From Haliea sp. E1-2-M8 (lineage in GTDB: Bacteria > Pseudomonadota > Gammaproteobacteria > Pseudomonadales > Halieaceae), in assembly GCF_030649675.1 (NCBI RefSeq), contig NZ_JAUTDR010000003.1, forward strand, positions 124,001 to 188,000: a stretch of 64,000 nt of DNA, written 5' to 3'. Positions 8,808 to 16,105 of the stretch are shown here, in pieces. The position numbers were made by a program, and so were the translations under genes. How positions within the stretch are numbered: position 1 is the first letter of the stretch; every line of letters starts with the position of its first letter. Under the pieces are notes generated by a model. That model did no database searches and was not told where the DNA came from. It saw only the letters and a list, made by a program, of their open reading frames with translations.

Positions 8808-9986
8808 ATGAAACTACAACGGATCTACCAGCGACTGGCGGTAACCTGCCTGGCTCTGATACCGCTGACCGCGCTCGGGCAAAATGATATACGCGCCAGA
8901 GATCTGGGCATTCCATTTGGCGGCTCACCGGGACCACTAAATTCGATCACAGACGTCGCCGGCGTCACCGTGGGGCACAAGACGCTTATTGCTGGTAATG
9001 GCCCTTTGGAAGTAGGGGTCGGTCCGGTCAGGACTGGCGTGACGGTGATACATCCTCGCGGCAAGGTCTACGATCCCGTGTTCGCCGGCTGGTACGCACT
9101 GAACGGCAATGGCGAGATGACGGGCACCACCTGGATTGAAGAATCTGGTTTTCTCGAAGGCCCTGTGGTGATCACAAACACGCATAGCGTGGGAGTTGCC
9201 CGGGACGCCACCATTGCCTGGCAATACGAGAACAATCTCTTCGATCCTCTGCCTGATGACCCTGAGGTTTTCTGGTCGTTACCTGTTGTCGCAGAGACCT
9301 ATGATGGTGACTTGAACGACATCAATGGCTTTCACGTTACCAAAGCACACGTCATAGAGGCACTCGAATCGGCCACCGTCGGGTCAGTGCAGGAAGGTGC
9401 CGTTGGCGGCGGTACCGGGATGATTTGTCATCAGTTCAAGTGTGGGATCGGTACTGCCTCCCGCGTGCTGGATATCTTTGGCCAGAAATATACCTTGGGT
9501 GTGTTGGTGCAAGCCAATCACGGAACCAGAGAGGCTTTAACGATTGCCGGCGTACCAGTAGGTGCCGAGATAACCGACCTGATGCCGGAGTTCAGGCCGA
9601 ACGATCGTAGCACCGGCTCGATCATTGTAGTCGTCGCGACCGATGCGCCCCTGCTTCCGCATCACTTGAAGCGAGTGGCGCGGCGCGTGCCGATCGGTAT
9701 ATCGCGGGTTGGTGGCTATGGTTCCAACGGGTCGGGAGACATTTTTATAGCGTTTTCTACGGCGAACCCTGGAGCCGCAACACGGACACGTTCCTTTGCA
9801 GCCAAGATGCTGCCAAATGAGGAGATGAGCCCTCTATTTTTAGCAACAGCAGAAGCAACGGAAGAAGCAATCGTCAATGCGCTCGTGGCAGCAGAAACAA
9901 TGGTGGGAGTCAACGGAAACACCGTGCATGAATTGCCGCATGACCGATTGGTCGAGCTAATGAAAAAATACAACCGGAGTCGGTAA
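8808..9986 (+). CDS. Exported P1-family (DmpA-like) aminopeptidase
   Basis: The protein belongs to peptidase family P1 (DmpA/BapA type), N-terminal nucleophile hydrolases that mature by self-cleavage and release N-terminal residues from peptides or beta-peptides. Characteristic segments are RARDLGIPFGG, NSITDVAGVTVGH, VGGGTGM and VLVQANHGTRE; the self-cleavage point is probably before a small residue in the last segment, but I cannot confirm it. Residues 1-25 form a signal peptide. The start at 8808 is preferred over 8787 because GGAGGA lies directly upstream. The stop is only a few bases from the point where the opposing ccdB reading frame ceases to look like CcdB, so insertion of this gene may have cut the toxin. 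Confidence 0.88.
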   Translation: MKLQRIYQRLAVTCLALIPLTALGQNDIRARDLGIPFGGSPGPLNSITDVAGVTVGHKTLIAGNGPLEVGVGPVRTGVTVIHPRGKVYDPVFAGWYALNGNGEMTGTTWIEESGFLEGPVVITNTHSVGVARDATIAWQYENNLFDPLPDDPEVFWSLPVVAETYDGDLNDINGFHVTKAHVIEALESATVGSVQEGAVGGGTGMICHQFKCGIGTASRVLDIFGQKYTLGVLVQANHGTREALTIAGVPVGAEITDLMPEFRPNDRSTGSIIVVVATDAPLLPHHLKRVARRVPIGISRVGGYGSNGSGDIFIAFSTANPGAATRTRSFAAKMLPNEEMSPLFLATAEATEEAIVNALVAAETMVGVNGNTVHELPHDRLVELMKKYNRSR

Positions 9987-9989
9987 ATG

Positions 9990-10096
9990 CCTCGAGTGGT
10001 TATTGCCGAGATCGTGTCGCTTTGAATATCTACGATATAGGGATATGCCCCGCGAGTGGTTTTGCTCGGGTTTGCGTAGACGTCGAATTGTCGCAT
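9990..10096 (-). pseudogene. ccdB: Truncated ccdB toxin gene (N-terminal fragment)
   Basis: On the minus strand a frame opens with MRQFDVYANPSK and continues through YPYIVDIQSD, which matches the N terminus of the gyrase-poisoning toxin CcdB (compare QFKVYTYKR and VDVQSD in the F-plasmid protein). The similarity ends at about codon 35 (near 9990); beyond it the frame runs antisense into the P1 peptidase gene. The conserved C-terminal part of CcdB that contacts gyrase is missing, so the toxin should be dead. The start overlaps the ccdA stop as TGATG, the usual coupling in ccd operons. Confidence 0.8.
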
Positions 10097-10341
10097 CAGA
10101 ATTGCCTGTATTCATCGCCAAAGCAGCCATGCTCCGCAGCAAATTCGTTATATGCCTTAATGGCATTTCGATTTTCGTCGGCCCACTTTTCGGCGCTCGC
10201 CTGGGCCAGCTTGGCCTGCAATGCCTGCTCCAAAGTGGCTGAGAGGTTTATGTTTAGTGCTCTGGACTTAGTCAACAGATCGCTGTTTACGCTAAGATTC
10301 GTGGCTTTCTTTGGGGCATGTGTATCGAACAACGGCTCCAT
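10096..10341 (-). CDS. ccdA: CcdA-family type II antitoxin, orphaned
   Basis: This 81-residue protein matches the CcdA family: an N-terminal ribbon-helix-helix DNA-binding half (KKATNLSVNSDLL) and a C-terminal toxin-binding tail (EKWADENRNAIKAYNEF and FGDEYRQF, compare ERWKAENQ and FADENRDW in F-plasmid CcdA). The start at 10341 is chosen because homology begins there and GGAGG lies about 10 bases upstream on the minus strand. Its stop overlaps the ccdB start. With the toxin truncated it is a solitary antitoxin that may still repress its own promoter or neutralise related toxins (inference). Confidence 0.85.
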   Translation of the reverse strand: MEPLFDTHAPKKATNLSVNSDLLTKSRALNINLSATLEQALQAKLAQASAEKWADENRNAIKAYNEFAAEHGCFGDEYRQF

Positions 10342-10560
10342 GAGGGCATCCTCCGTGCGGCAATGCTCACATTGTGCGCACTCACTGCGCATTGTAAAGC
10401 ATTCGCACTGCAAAGCTGCCAAACACTTTGTACCGCTGCTTGAGGTTTTCAGTGACGCTATCAAAGACATGGCAGCCCTGGTTATTCCTATCGGTACGAT
10501 GGAGTACTGTCTGGCCCGAATTTTCCATGCTATAAACCTTCTCCGAAGTGAGGTGTCTGC

Positions 10561-11814
10561 ATGATTGTCAATTTTTGTTCTTTGTTGAAAGCAATGGACC
10601 GTTCAGGTGAGCGAGTTGACACGCGGCAAGCGAGTCCCCTGATATTGATTTTAGCCATCGCAACGCTGAGTGCTGGCTGCGCGCCTGTTGATCGCGCAGC
10701 CACAATTGATCGGCCATTCCTGGCATCGTCCTCGCCACTGCGCATTGTTAGCGCCAACGATGGCGACGCTCTCAGATCCTTGGGTCGGCCTGGCAGTGAC
10801 TTTCCCGACTCTATCACCGTGATCGATCTCTCTGTAGATACGCCACCCGTCACGCGCACTGTACCCGGGACGGTACCGAACACATTCGCTGGCGCGCCTT
10901 CGTCGGCCATTTTGTCTGGCGGACAGTATGCAGTAGTGCCCAACAATCCCTGGGGATCGGATGACGAGGAGGGGCAGTCACCAAACCAGGTCTCCGTGGT
11001 GGATCTGGACACTCCTGACTTGACTGTGGTTGCGACGCTACCCCTGCCTGACCATGCATGGCAGGTGTTGGCACATCCAGATGGAGATCGCGCGATTGCT
11101 ATCAGCGACCATCGGTTCTATCTCTTGCAAGTCGAATCCGGTCGGCCACGACTCGTCTCGGAGAGCGAGCGCTTCCCGTTATATCTGACGTCTTTTGCGA
11201 TCAGTCCGGACGGACGCTCTATCATCGCTACAGCTGCCCAGGAGCTATCCTACTCGACGGTGGTCGAGCTGCACCTCTTTGAGCTTGAAGCTGAAACCAT
11301 CAGTCACGTCACCCAGATTGGAATCGATCCGGCAGCGGGCGCGATTGATCAGCCTTTCGCGCCCCGCTTCAGTCCGGACGGATCGCGCGCACTGGTCCTG
11401 AATGGCCTGGGTATAGCAGCAACGCCATCGCTGGACGCTGTGCTGAATATCGACCTGACAATTGACCCTCCCCGTGTGACGGAAGCAATCCCGAACGTCG
11501 CACAAGCGCTCGAGAGCGCAGCCTTCCATCCCAGCGGCAAATTTGCGGTGATCGCCTGCATTGTCGGGCCTTACCTCGGGCAGCTCGCGGTCGTCGACCT
11601 CACCGTTTCACCGATGCAGCTCCTTTACTACCTTCCGATGGCGTACGTCCCCCAGGGAATCGAGTTCAGTCCCGATGGCTCAATGCTGTTTGTCCAGGCG
11701 ACCAATGCGCACCATATCGATGTGTACACCCTCGATGGGATGAAGCTGATTCGCAGCCCCTACGTGCTCCGCACCGGGGAGGGCCCGGCGTCTATGGCGG
11801 TGAGTCCGCTGTGA
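10561..11814 (+). CDS. Beta-propeller lipoprotein
   Basis: A 417-residue secreted protein with a lipobox LSAGC ending at Cys40, so probably a lipoprotein with an unusually long charged N region; a start at codon 12 (10594) would shorten it. The mature part consists of repeated blades with FAISPDGRS, PRFSPDGSRALVLNG, AAFHPSGKFAVIA and IEFSPDGSMLFVQ, typical of seven-bladed YVTN/lactonase-type beta-propellers. A GAGGTG ribosome site lies at 10549-10554. The function is unknown; binding or surface roles are common for such proteins. It converges on another propeller gene ending 10 bp away. Confidence 0.7.
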   Translation: MIVNFCSLLKAMDRSGERVDTRQASPLILILAIATLSAGCAPVDRAATIDRPFLASSSPLRIVSANDGDALRSLGRPGSDFPDSITVIDLSVDTPPVTRTVPGTVPNTFAGAPSSAILSGGQYAVVPNNPWGSDDEEGQSPNQVSVVDLDTPDLTVVATLPLPDHAWQVLAHPDGDRAIAISDHRFYLLQVESGRPRLVSESERFPLYLTSFAISPDGRSIIATAAQELSYSTVVELHLFELEAETISHVTQIGIDPAAGAIDQPFAPRFSPDGSRALVLNGLGIAATPSLDAVLNIDLTIDPPRVTEAIPNVAQALESAAFHPSGKFAVIACIVGPYLGQLAVVDLTVSPMQLLYYLPMAYVPQGIEFSPDGSMLFVQATNAHHIDVYTLDGMKLIRSPYVLRTGEGPASMAVSPL

Positions 11815-11823
11815 GCACCCCCG

Positions 11824-12998
11824 TCATTCCTTGACGTCGTAAACAGCCAGGAATACGTCCCCGAGCTGGTGGCATAGCGACTCGCTCTCGATCTTGCCGT
11901 CACCGCTGAAGTCCGCCCCCAGTTTGGTGTAGCCGGTGGCATAAAGCCGGTCACCATCCGCAGAGGACGCGCCGCATAGGGGACGTCGCTGTCATCGCCG
12001 AAGATGGTGAAGGTGTGGCGCAAATTCCCGTCGGTGTAGGTTCCGGTAACCACAATGCGAGAGCCATTCGAAGTGACACTGGCGACAGCCGCCGCGTAGC
12101 GACGCATCCAGCGCAGCTCGCCAGCAGGGGAGAGACGCATCAGCAGTCCATTGGCGTCCAGATCGTGTTCCCAGACTCTGCCGGCTATGCTCTTGAACTC
12201 AATGTCGTCCTGCCCGTCGCCATCAAGGTCCAGGGTGCCGGCCATGTAGTGGCCACCTGCATGGAGCTCGCCTTCGCGACCGACCGAAACAAACCAGCCC
12301 ATGGTGCGTGCCGTGCCTTCTGTGGCGCGCGCAAAGCGCAGGGCACCCGTGGGGTCAAAGGAGGCTAACAACATGGCTGACGCACCGCGGGCATCGACAT
12401 CCACGGTGCCGTCGCGATCAACGTCAACGGAACCTGCGACGGTGCCCACCACGAAGACGCTGCCTTCGCTATCGACCGCCACCTGCGCTATGCGATCATC
12501 CCCGGCGCCACCGATCGCGCGAACCCAAACGACCTCGCCACGCCTGTCGAAGCGCGCCAGGAATCCACCTTTTCTGCCACTCCCCGTGACGGTCTCCTTG
12601 CCGACCTGCATCCGGCCATCGAACTGGCCAACCACATAGGCGCCACCCTGTCCGTCAGGTGCGACACCGCTGGCAAAGTCCTCGCCGACGCCCCCCGGTC
12701 CCTTGACCCAGTCCAGCCATTCACTGGTGCCGAACGCCTTGAATACCATGGAGTCGGGCGAGCCGTAGGTGTCCAGGTCCACTACGCCATTTCCGTTGAG
12801 ATCCAGCCCCCCGCGGCGACCTGCCACGAATACGGCACCCTCGGTGTCAACTGAGATACTTGAGCCCCAATCTCCACAACACGGGCCATCAATGGTACGC
12901 ACTGAAGCGAAGCGGTAATTGGGTTCCGCGGCATCAAGGCGGGCGACGGCCAGCACACCGGCCAGCAGGGCTACCTTCAGTAATATGGATCGGTCCAT
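11824..12998 (-). pseudogene. Frameshifted SBBP-type beta-propeller protein with calcium-type loops
   Basis: The frame starts with a signal peptide (residues 1-23) and contains repeated blades such as AQVAVDSEGSVFVVGT and GVAPDGQGGAYVVGQ, as in SBBP/NHL propellers. Each blade inserts EF-hand-like loops: DLNGNGVVDLD, DVDRDGTVDVD and DLDGDGQDDIE. Near 11971-11978 the frame breaks: after SDVPY the following sequence makes sense only in another minus-strand frame, reading DGDRLYATGYTKLG and a fourth loop DFSGDGKIESE, ending with the TGA at 11824-11826. This is either a one-base deletion (pseudogene) or a sequencing error. An intact protein would be about 390 residues and exported. Confidence 0.7.
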
Positions 12999-13416
12999 AA
13001 ATCACCCGTTACCTTGTGCGGGCATTAAAAGGTATGTCTGGAACTGGAAATTATCCAGTCTGGCAATGGGAGCCAGTGGGGCTCCACCGGCCACTGTCAG
13101 GGGCGTTCCCGCAATTAAATATGTTCGGCGTCGCCTACACTTGAATCAGGCAGCTGATGTAGAATTCGTGTTTTGCGTCTTTCCATGTGGGCGTGCTATC
13201 GGCATCTACATTGATTCAGAGCGTGGCGTATACACAATGCGGAATAACGAGGCCAGGCACCAGCGCGCACTTCGGCCAGGGGTTTCGATCTCAGGGCGGT
13301 CGGACTTGTTATATCCCCTTGCACGGTTTACTGCGCCAGCCTATAACCGAAAAGCGTCGCCGCTTCGCAGCTGGCAGTGCCGCCTTGCAGCTCTCCTGTA
13401 AATTGCCACTTCCCCG
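12999..13416. other. Intergenic region upstream of the alternative oxidase gene
   Basis: These 418 bases separate the divergent propeller and oxidase genes. I see no credible coding region. They contain the sigma-70-type promoter listed separately. No clear FNR or NsrR dyad could be recognised by eye. Confidence 0.5.
13319..13347 (+). promoter_or_regulatory. Predicted sigma-70 promoter of the alternative oxidase gene
   Basis: TTGCAC at 13319-13324 and TATAAC at 13342-13347 are separated by exactly 17 bp, a close match to the sigma-70 consensus. A transcript would start near 13354 and have a leader of about 60 bases before the oxidase ATG. Confidence 0.6.
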
Positions 13417-14073
13417 ATGAGCGAAGCGCAGATGAACCAGCCGATGGACCCCCATGAAGATCCGCTGCAAAAGCGCCACACGCCAGCCGGGTTCTCTGAT
13501 CGAGTGGCGTTTGGTCTCACCAAAATGCTGCGTTTTTTCGCTGACAGTTTTTTTGCAAAGCGCTACGGCCATCGCGCGGTGGTGCTGGAGACAGTCGCTG
13601 CTGTGCCTGGTATGGTCGCTGGGATGGTCCGTCACATGCGCTCACTGCGGCGCCTGGAGGATGACCACGGCTGGATACACACACTCTTGTCCGAAGCCGA
13701 AAATGAGCGCATGCATTTGATGACTTTCATTGAAATTGCGCGGCCGACCTGGTTTGAGCGCATGATTATCCTGGCAGCGCAGGGTGTCTTTTTTACCGGT
13801 TTCTTTCTGCTTTATATCATATCTGCGCGCACGGCCCATCGCCTGGTGGGCTACTTTGAAGAGGAAGCCGTCTATAGCTACAGCGAGTACCTGAGAGAAG
13901 TGGAAAGCGGGCGTCTTGAAGACGTACCCGCGCCGGCAATTGCAATCGATTATTGGGAGCTGGCGCCCGACGCGACACTACGCGACGTCATTGTTGTGGT
14001 AAGAGAGGACGAGGCGGGCCATCGTGATGTCAACCACGGGTTTGCCGACAGCTTTGACAAACCGGGGGAATAA
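13417..14073 (+). CDS. aox: Alternative oxidase (diiron ubiquinol oxidase)
   Basis: This 218-residue protein is a cyanide-resistant alternative oxidase that passes electrons from ubiquinol to oxygen without pumping protons. All diiron ligand motifs are present: [10 protein letters not shown] (Glu58), NERMHL (Glu97, His100), the EEEAVYSY helix (Glu148-150) and [12 protein letters not shown] (Glu199, His202). It attaches to the inner membrane by a hydrophobic helix pair near residues 117-137. Bacterial copies are sporadic and often acquired, and here it lies at the edge of the accessory block. It would keep respiration going under nitric oxide, cyanide or sulfide (known for the family). The ribosome site is weak; ATG at 13432 is an alternative start. 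Confidence 0.95.
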   Translation: MSEAQMNQPMDPHEDPLQKRHTPAGFSDRVAFGLTKMLRFFADSFFAKRYGHRAVVLETVAAVPGMVAGMVRHMRSLRRLEDDHGWIHTLLSEAENERMHLMTFIEIARPTWFERMIILAAQGVFFTGFFLLYIISARTAHRLVGYFEEEAVYSYSEYLREVESGRLEDVPAPAIAIDYWELAPDATLRDVIVVVREDEAGHRDVNHGFADSFDKPGE

Positions 14074-14090
14074 CCCGGGAGGATGCGGCC

Positions 14091-14906
14091 TCAGGGATCG
14101 CGGCTGAGTTCGAGCGTACTGCGCTCGCAGATCTGGAAACCGCCTCCGTCACCCGCGTCGTAGTCCCAGCGCTCAAGCAGGCAGTGCGGCTGTTGCGGGT
14201 CCGGCTGGTAGCTGATCAGGTTGACCGAATTGGGGGTCTTGCCTCGCACCCGGCTGGAGACCGCCGTGCCGGCCTGCACCGTCCAGCCACGGCGACCGGG
14301 CTTGCCGTCACCGCCCGGCAGGGGCAACACGTAGGGCAGGTGGATGTGGCCGCCCAGCAGAAGGTCCAGGCCCGCATCCACCCAGGCAGGCAGCGCCAGT
14401 TCCCGGCCCCAAAGCAGATTGCCAGTATCGCTGGCTTCGGCTGCGCGCACCGGGTGATGCTGCACCACCATCCGCAGCTGCTGGGGCCGGGCCCGGCTCA
14501 GTCTGCGGGCGACCCGCTCGACCTGACGCGAAGAGACCTCGCCGTCCTTGTGGCGGCCCGGTCGGGTACTGTTGACGCCGATCACCAGCAGTTGTTCGGT
14601 TTCAAACTCCGGCTCCAGTTCCTGGCCAAAGGCTCGGCGATAATTGCCATAGGGATTCAACAGCCGGGCAAACACATTGAACAGGGGCAGGTCATGGTTG
14701 CCGGGTACGGCCAACAGGGGCGCCTGGAACCGGTCGGCAAAGCGGCGCGCCCGGGCAAACTGGCCGCGTCGGGCGCGCTGCGTTATATCGCCGCTGAAAA
14801 TCACCAGGTCGGGAACCTGTTGGCGCCCAAGTTCCAGCACCGCCTCCATGACCTGCGGTCGCTCGGTACCAAAATGCGGGTCCGAAACCTGCAGCACCCT
14901 GATCAT
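14091..14906 (-). CDS. Calcineurin-like metallophosphoesterase
   Basis: The 271-residue protein has the full metallophosphoesterase motif set: VSDPHFG (D-x-H) at residues 8-14, SGDIT (GD-x), PGNHDLP (GNHD), VQHHP and GGHIH. Start 14906 is chosen because MIRVLQVSDPHFG is where the fold begins and its ATG overlaps the stop of the upstream lipid-kinase gene by four bases; a longer frame to 14993 is an overlap artefact. Such proteins hydrolyse phosphodiesters or phosphomonoesters, and coupling to the kinase gene suggests a lipid head group as substrate (inference). Confidence 0.9.
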   Translation of the reverse strand: MIRVLQVSDPHFGTERPQVMEAVLELGRQQVPDLVIFSGDITQRARRGQFARARRFADRFQAPLLAVPGNHDLPLFNVFARLLNPYGNYRRAFGQELEPEFETEQLLVIGVNSTRPGRHKDGEVSSRQVERVARRLSRARPQQLRMVVQHHPVRAAEASDTGNLLWGRELALPAWVDAGLDLLLGGHIHLPYVLPLPGGDGKPGRRGWTVQAGTAVSSRVRGKTPNSVNLISYQPDPQQPHCLLERWDYDAGDGGGFQICERSTLELSRDP

Positions 14907-15892
14907 GCGCGTTGCAACAGCGTGGGGTCCCGCGGCACCAGCAGTGGTAGCTGGTGTTGCGCCACGCTGAAAACCAGTGGCGAGCGCAGCCATGAGATTT
15001 CTCCGTCCATCGCCACCTTGGTACGGCGCCGCCCGGGACCCAGGCGCACCGTCATGGTGTCGAACCCGAAGCTGATCACATGCTCATCTTCACCCAGCCT
15101 GCTCAGCAGGCCGCGCACCAGCAGGCCATACAGCGCCAGTCTACCCGTGGGTTTAGAGGTAATCGCCACGAGATGATGGCGGGCCAGCTCGGCGGGTTCC
15201 TGCAGCCCCATGTGTTCCAGCTGCAGCGCATTGTTGTCGACCACGATGGTGGGGGTGCGCAGTTGCCGGGTTTCACCATCACTCTCGATCTGAACCCGCA
15301 ACTGCCGGTGGGCTTTGAGCAGGGTCACCAGTGCCGACCCCAGAGCCACCAGGCGGCTGCGCCCAAAACGCTGCTTGAACGCTTCACGGTCCTCCAGCAG
15401 CTGCGGGTAGAGGCCCAGACTGGCGTTGACCAGAAACACCCTGTCATTGACCAGGCCGACGTTGACCGGTTTGATCACGGCGTCCAGCAGGCCCCGCATG
15501 GCAAGCGCGGTGTCCTGGGGGATGCCAAAGCTGCGTCCGAAATAGTTGAAGGTTCCCTGGGGCAGCGCGCCAAAGGGTACCCCCGACCCCAATACGACCT
15601 GGCACACCGCGTTGAGCGTGCCGTCGCCCCCGACCGCTACCACGATCCCGCTTTGCTGTTGAGCCAGGCGCAGCGCCTGCCGTGCCGTATCGATCGGCCC
15701 GCTGCCATCCGTCACCACCAGCAGTTCATAGCGCCGATTGGCAGCCGCCATTGCAGTGGCAATCGTGTCCTGGATTGTATCGCTGTCACCGCTGCCAGAG
15801 CCGGTATTCATGACCAGGAAAAAAGGCTCCTGGCCGGTAAGGGTCGCGCTACCGGGAGAGGGTTGGGCCAGATCTGTCGCGGGTTCATTCAT
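14903..15892 (-). CDS. Diacylglycerol kinase catalytic-domain lipid kinase (YegS-like)
   Basis: A 329-residue member of the DAGK_cat/YegS/sphingosine-kinase family. NTGSGSGD near the N terminus, VAVGGDGTLNAV (nucleotide-binding GGDGT) and LPQGTFNYFGR are visible, then a C-terminal beta-rich lipid-binding domain. It should phosphorylate diacylglycerol or a related lipid at the inner membrane face. The gene is coupled with the downstream phosphoesterase, so the pair may add and remove a phosphate. In the usual GTxND motif the last Asp is replaced by Tyr (GTFNY), a known variation. Confidence 0.88.
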   Translation of the reverse strand: MNEPATDLAQPSPGSATLTGQEPFFLVMNTGSGSGDSDTIQDTIATAMAAANRRYELLVVTDGSGPIDTARQALRLAQQQSGIVVAVGGDGTLNAVCQVVLGSGVPFGALPQGTFNYFGRSFGIPQDTALAMRGLLDAVIKPVNVGLVNDRVFLVNASLGLYPQLLEDREAFKQRFGRSRLVALGSALVTLLKAHRQLRVQIESDGETRQLRTPTIVVDNNALQLEHMGLQEPAELARHHLVAITSKPTGRLALYGLLVRGLLSRLGEDEHVISFGFDTMTVRLGPGRRRTKVAMDGEISWLRSPLVFSVAQHQLPLLVPRDPTLLQRA

Positions 15893-16105
15893 AGGGATAA
15901 CATAGCCCGGTGGCGCTGATATTGCACTCCCCCTCGCGAAAATCCGGGGGCGGCAGTGTGATTCCGACTTTGCGGTAAGTTCAAACTCTTCGCCCTCGAA
16001 TGTGAGGGCAAAAACGCGAGAATTGTACTTGAAACCATGGCGCCGTGGGCGCGAGTAAGTGTAGGCTGTCGAATCGAATTCGGATCACCTTTACCAGGAT
16101 GTCGG

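Noticed and set aside
8504-13347. Shared motif TATAACCG-AAAGCG at 8504 and 13342
   Set aside because: The match is about 14 of 16 bases and falls on a -10 box; only the second copy has a good -35. Probably chance similarity rather than a flanking repeat.
12919-13401. 160-codon frame over the propeller-oxidase gap
   Set aside because: No ribosome site, no domain, and it starts antisense in the propeller gene.
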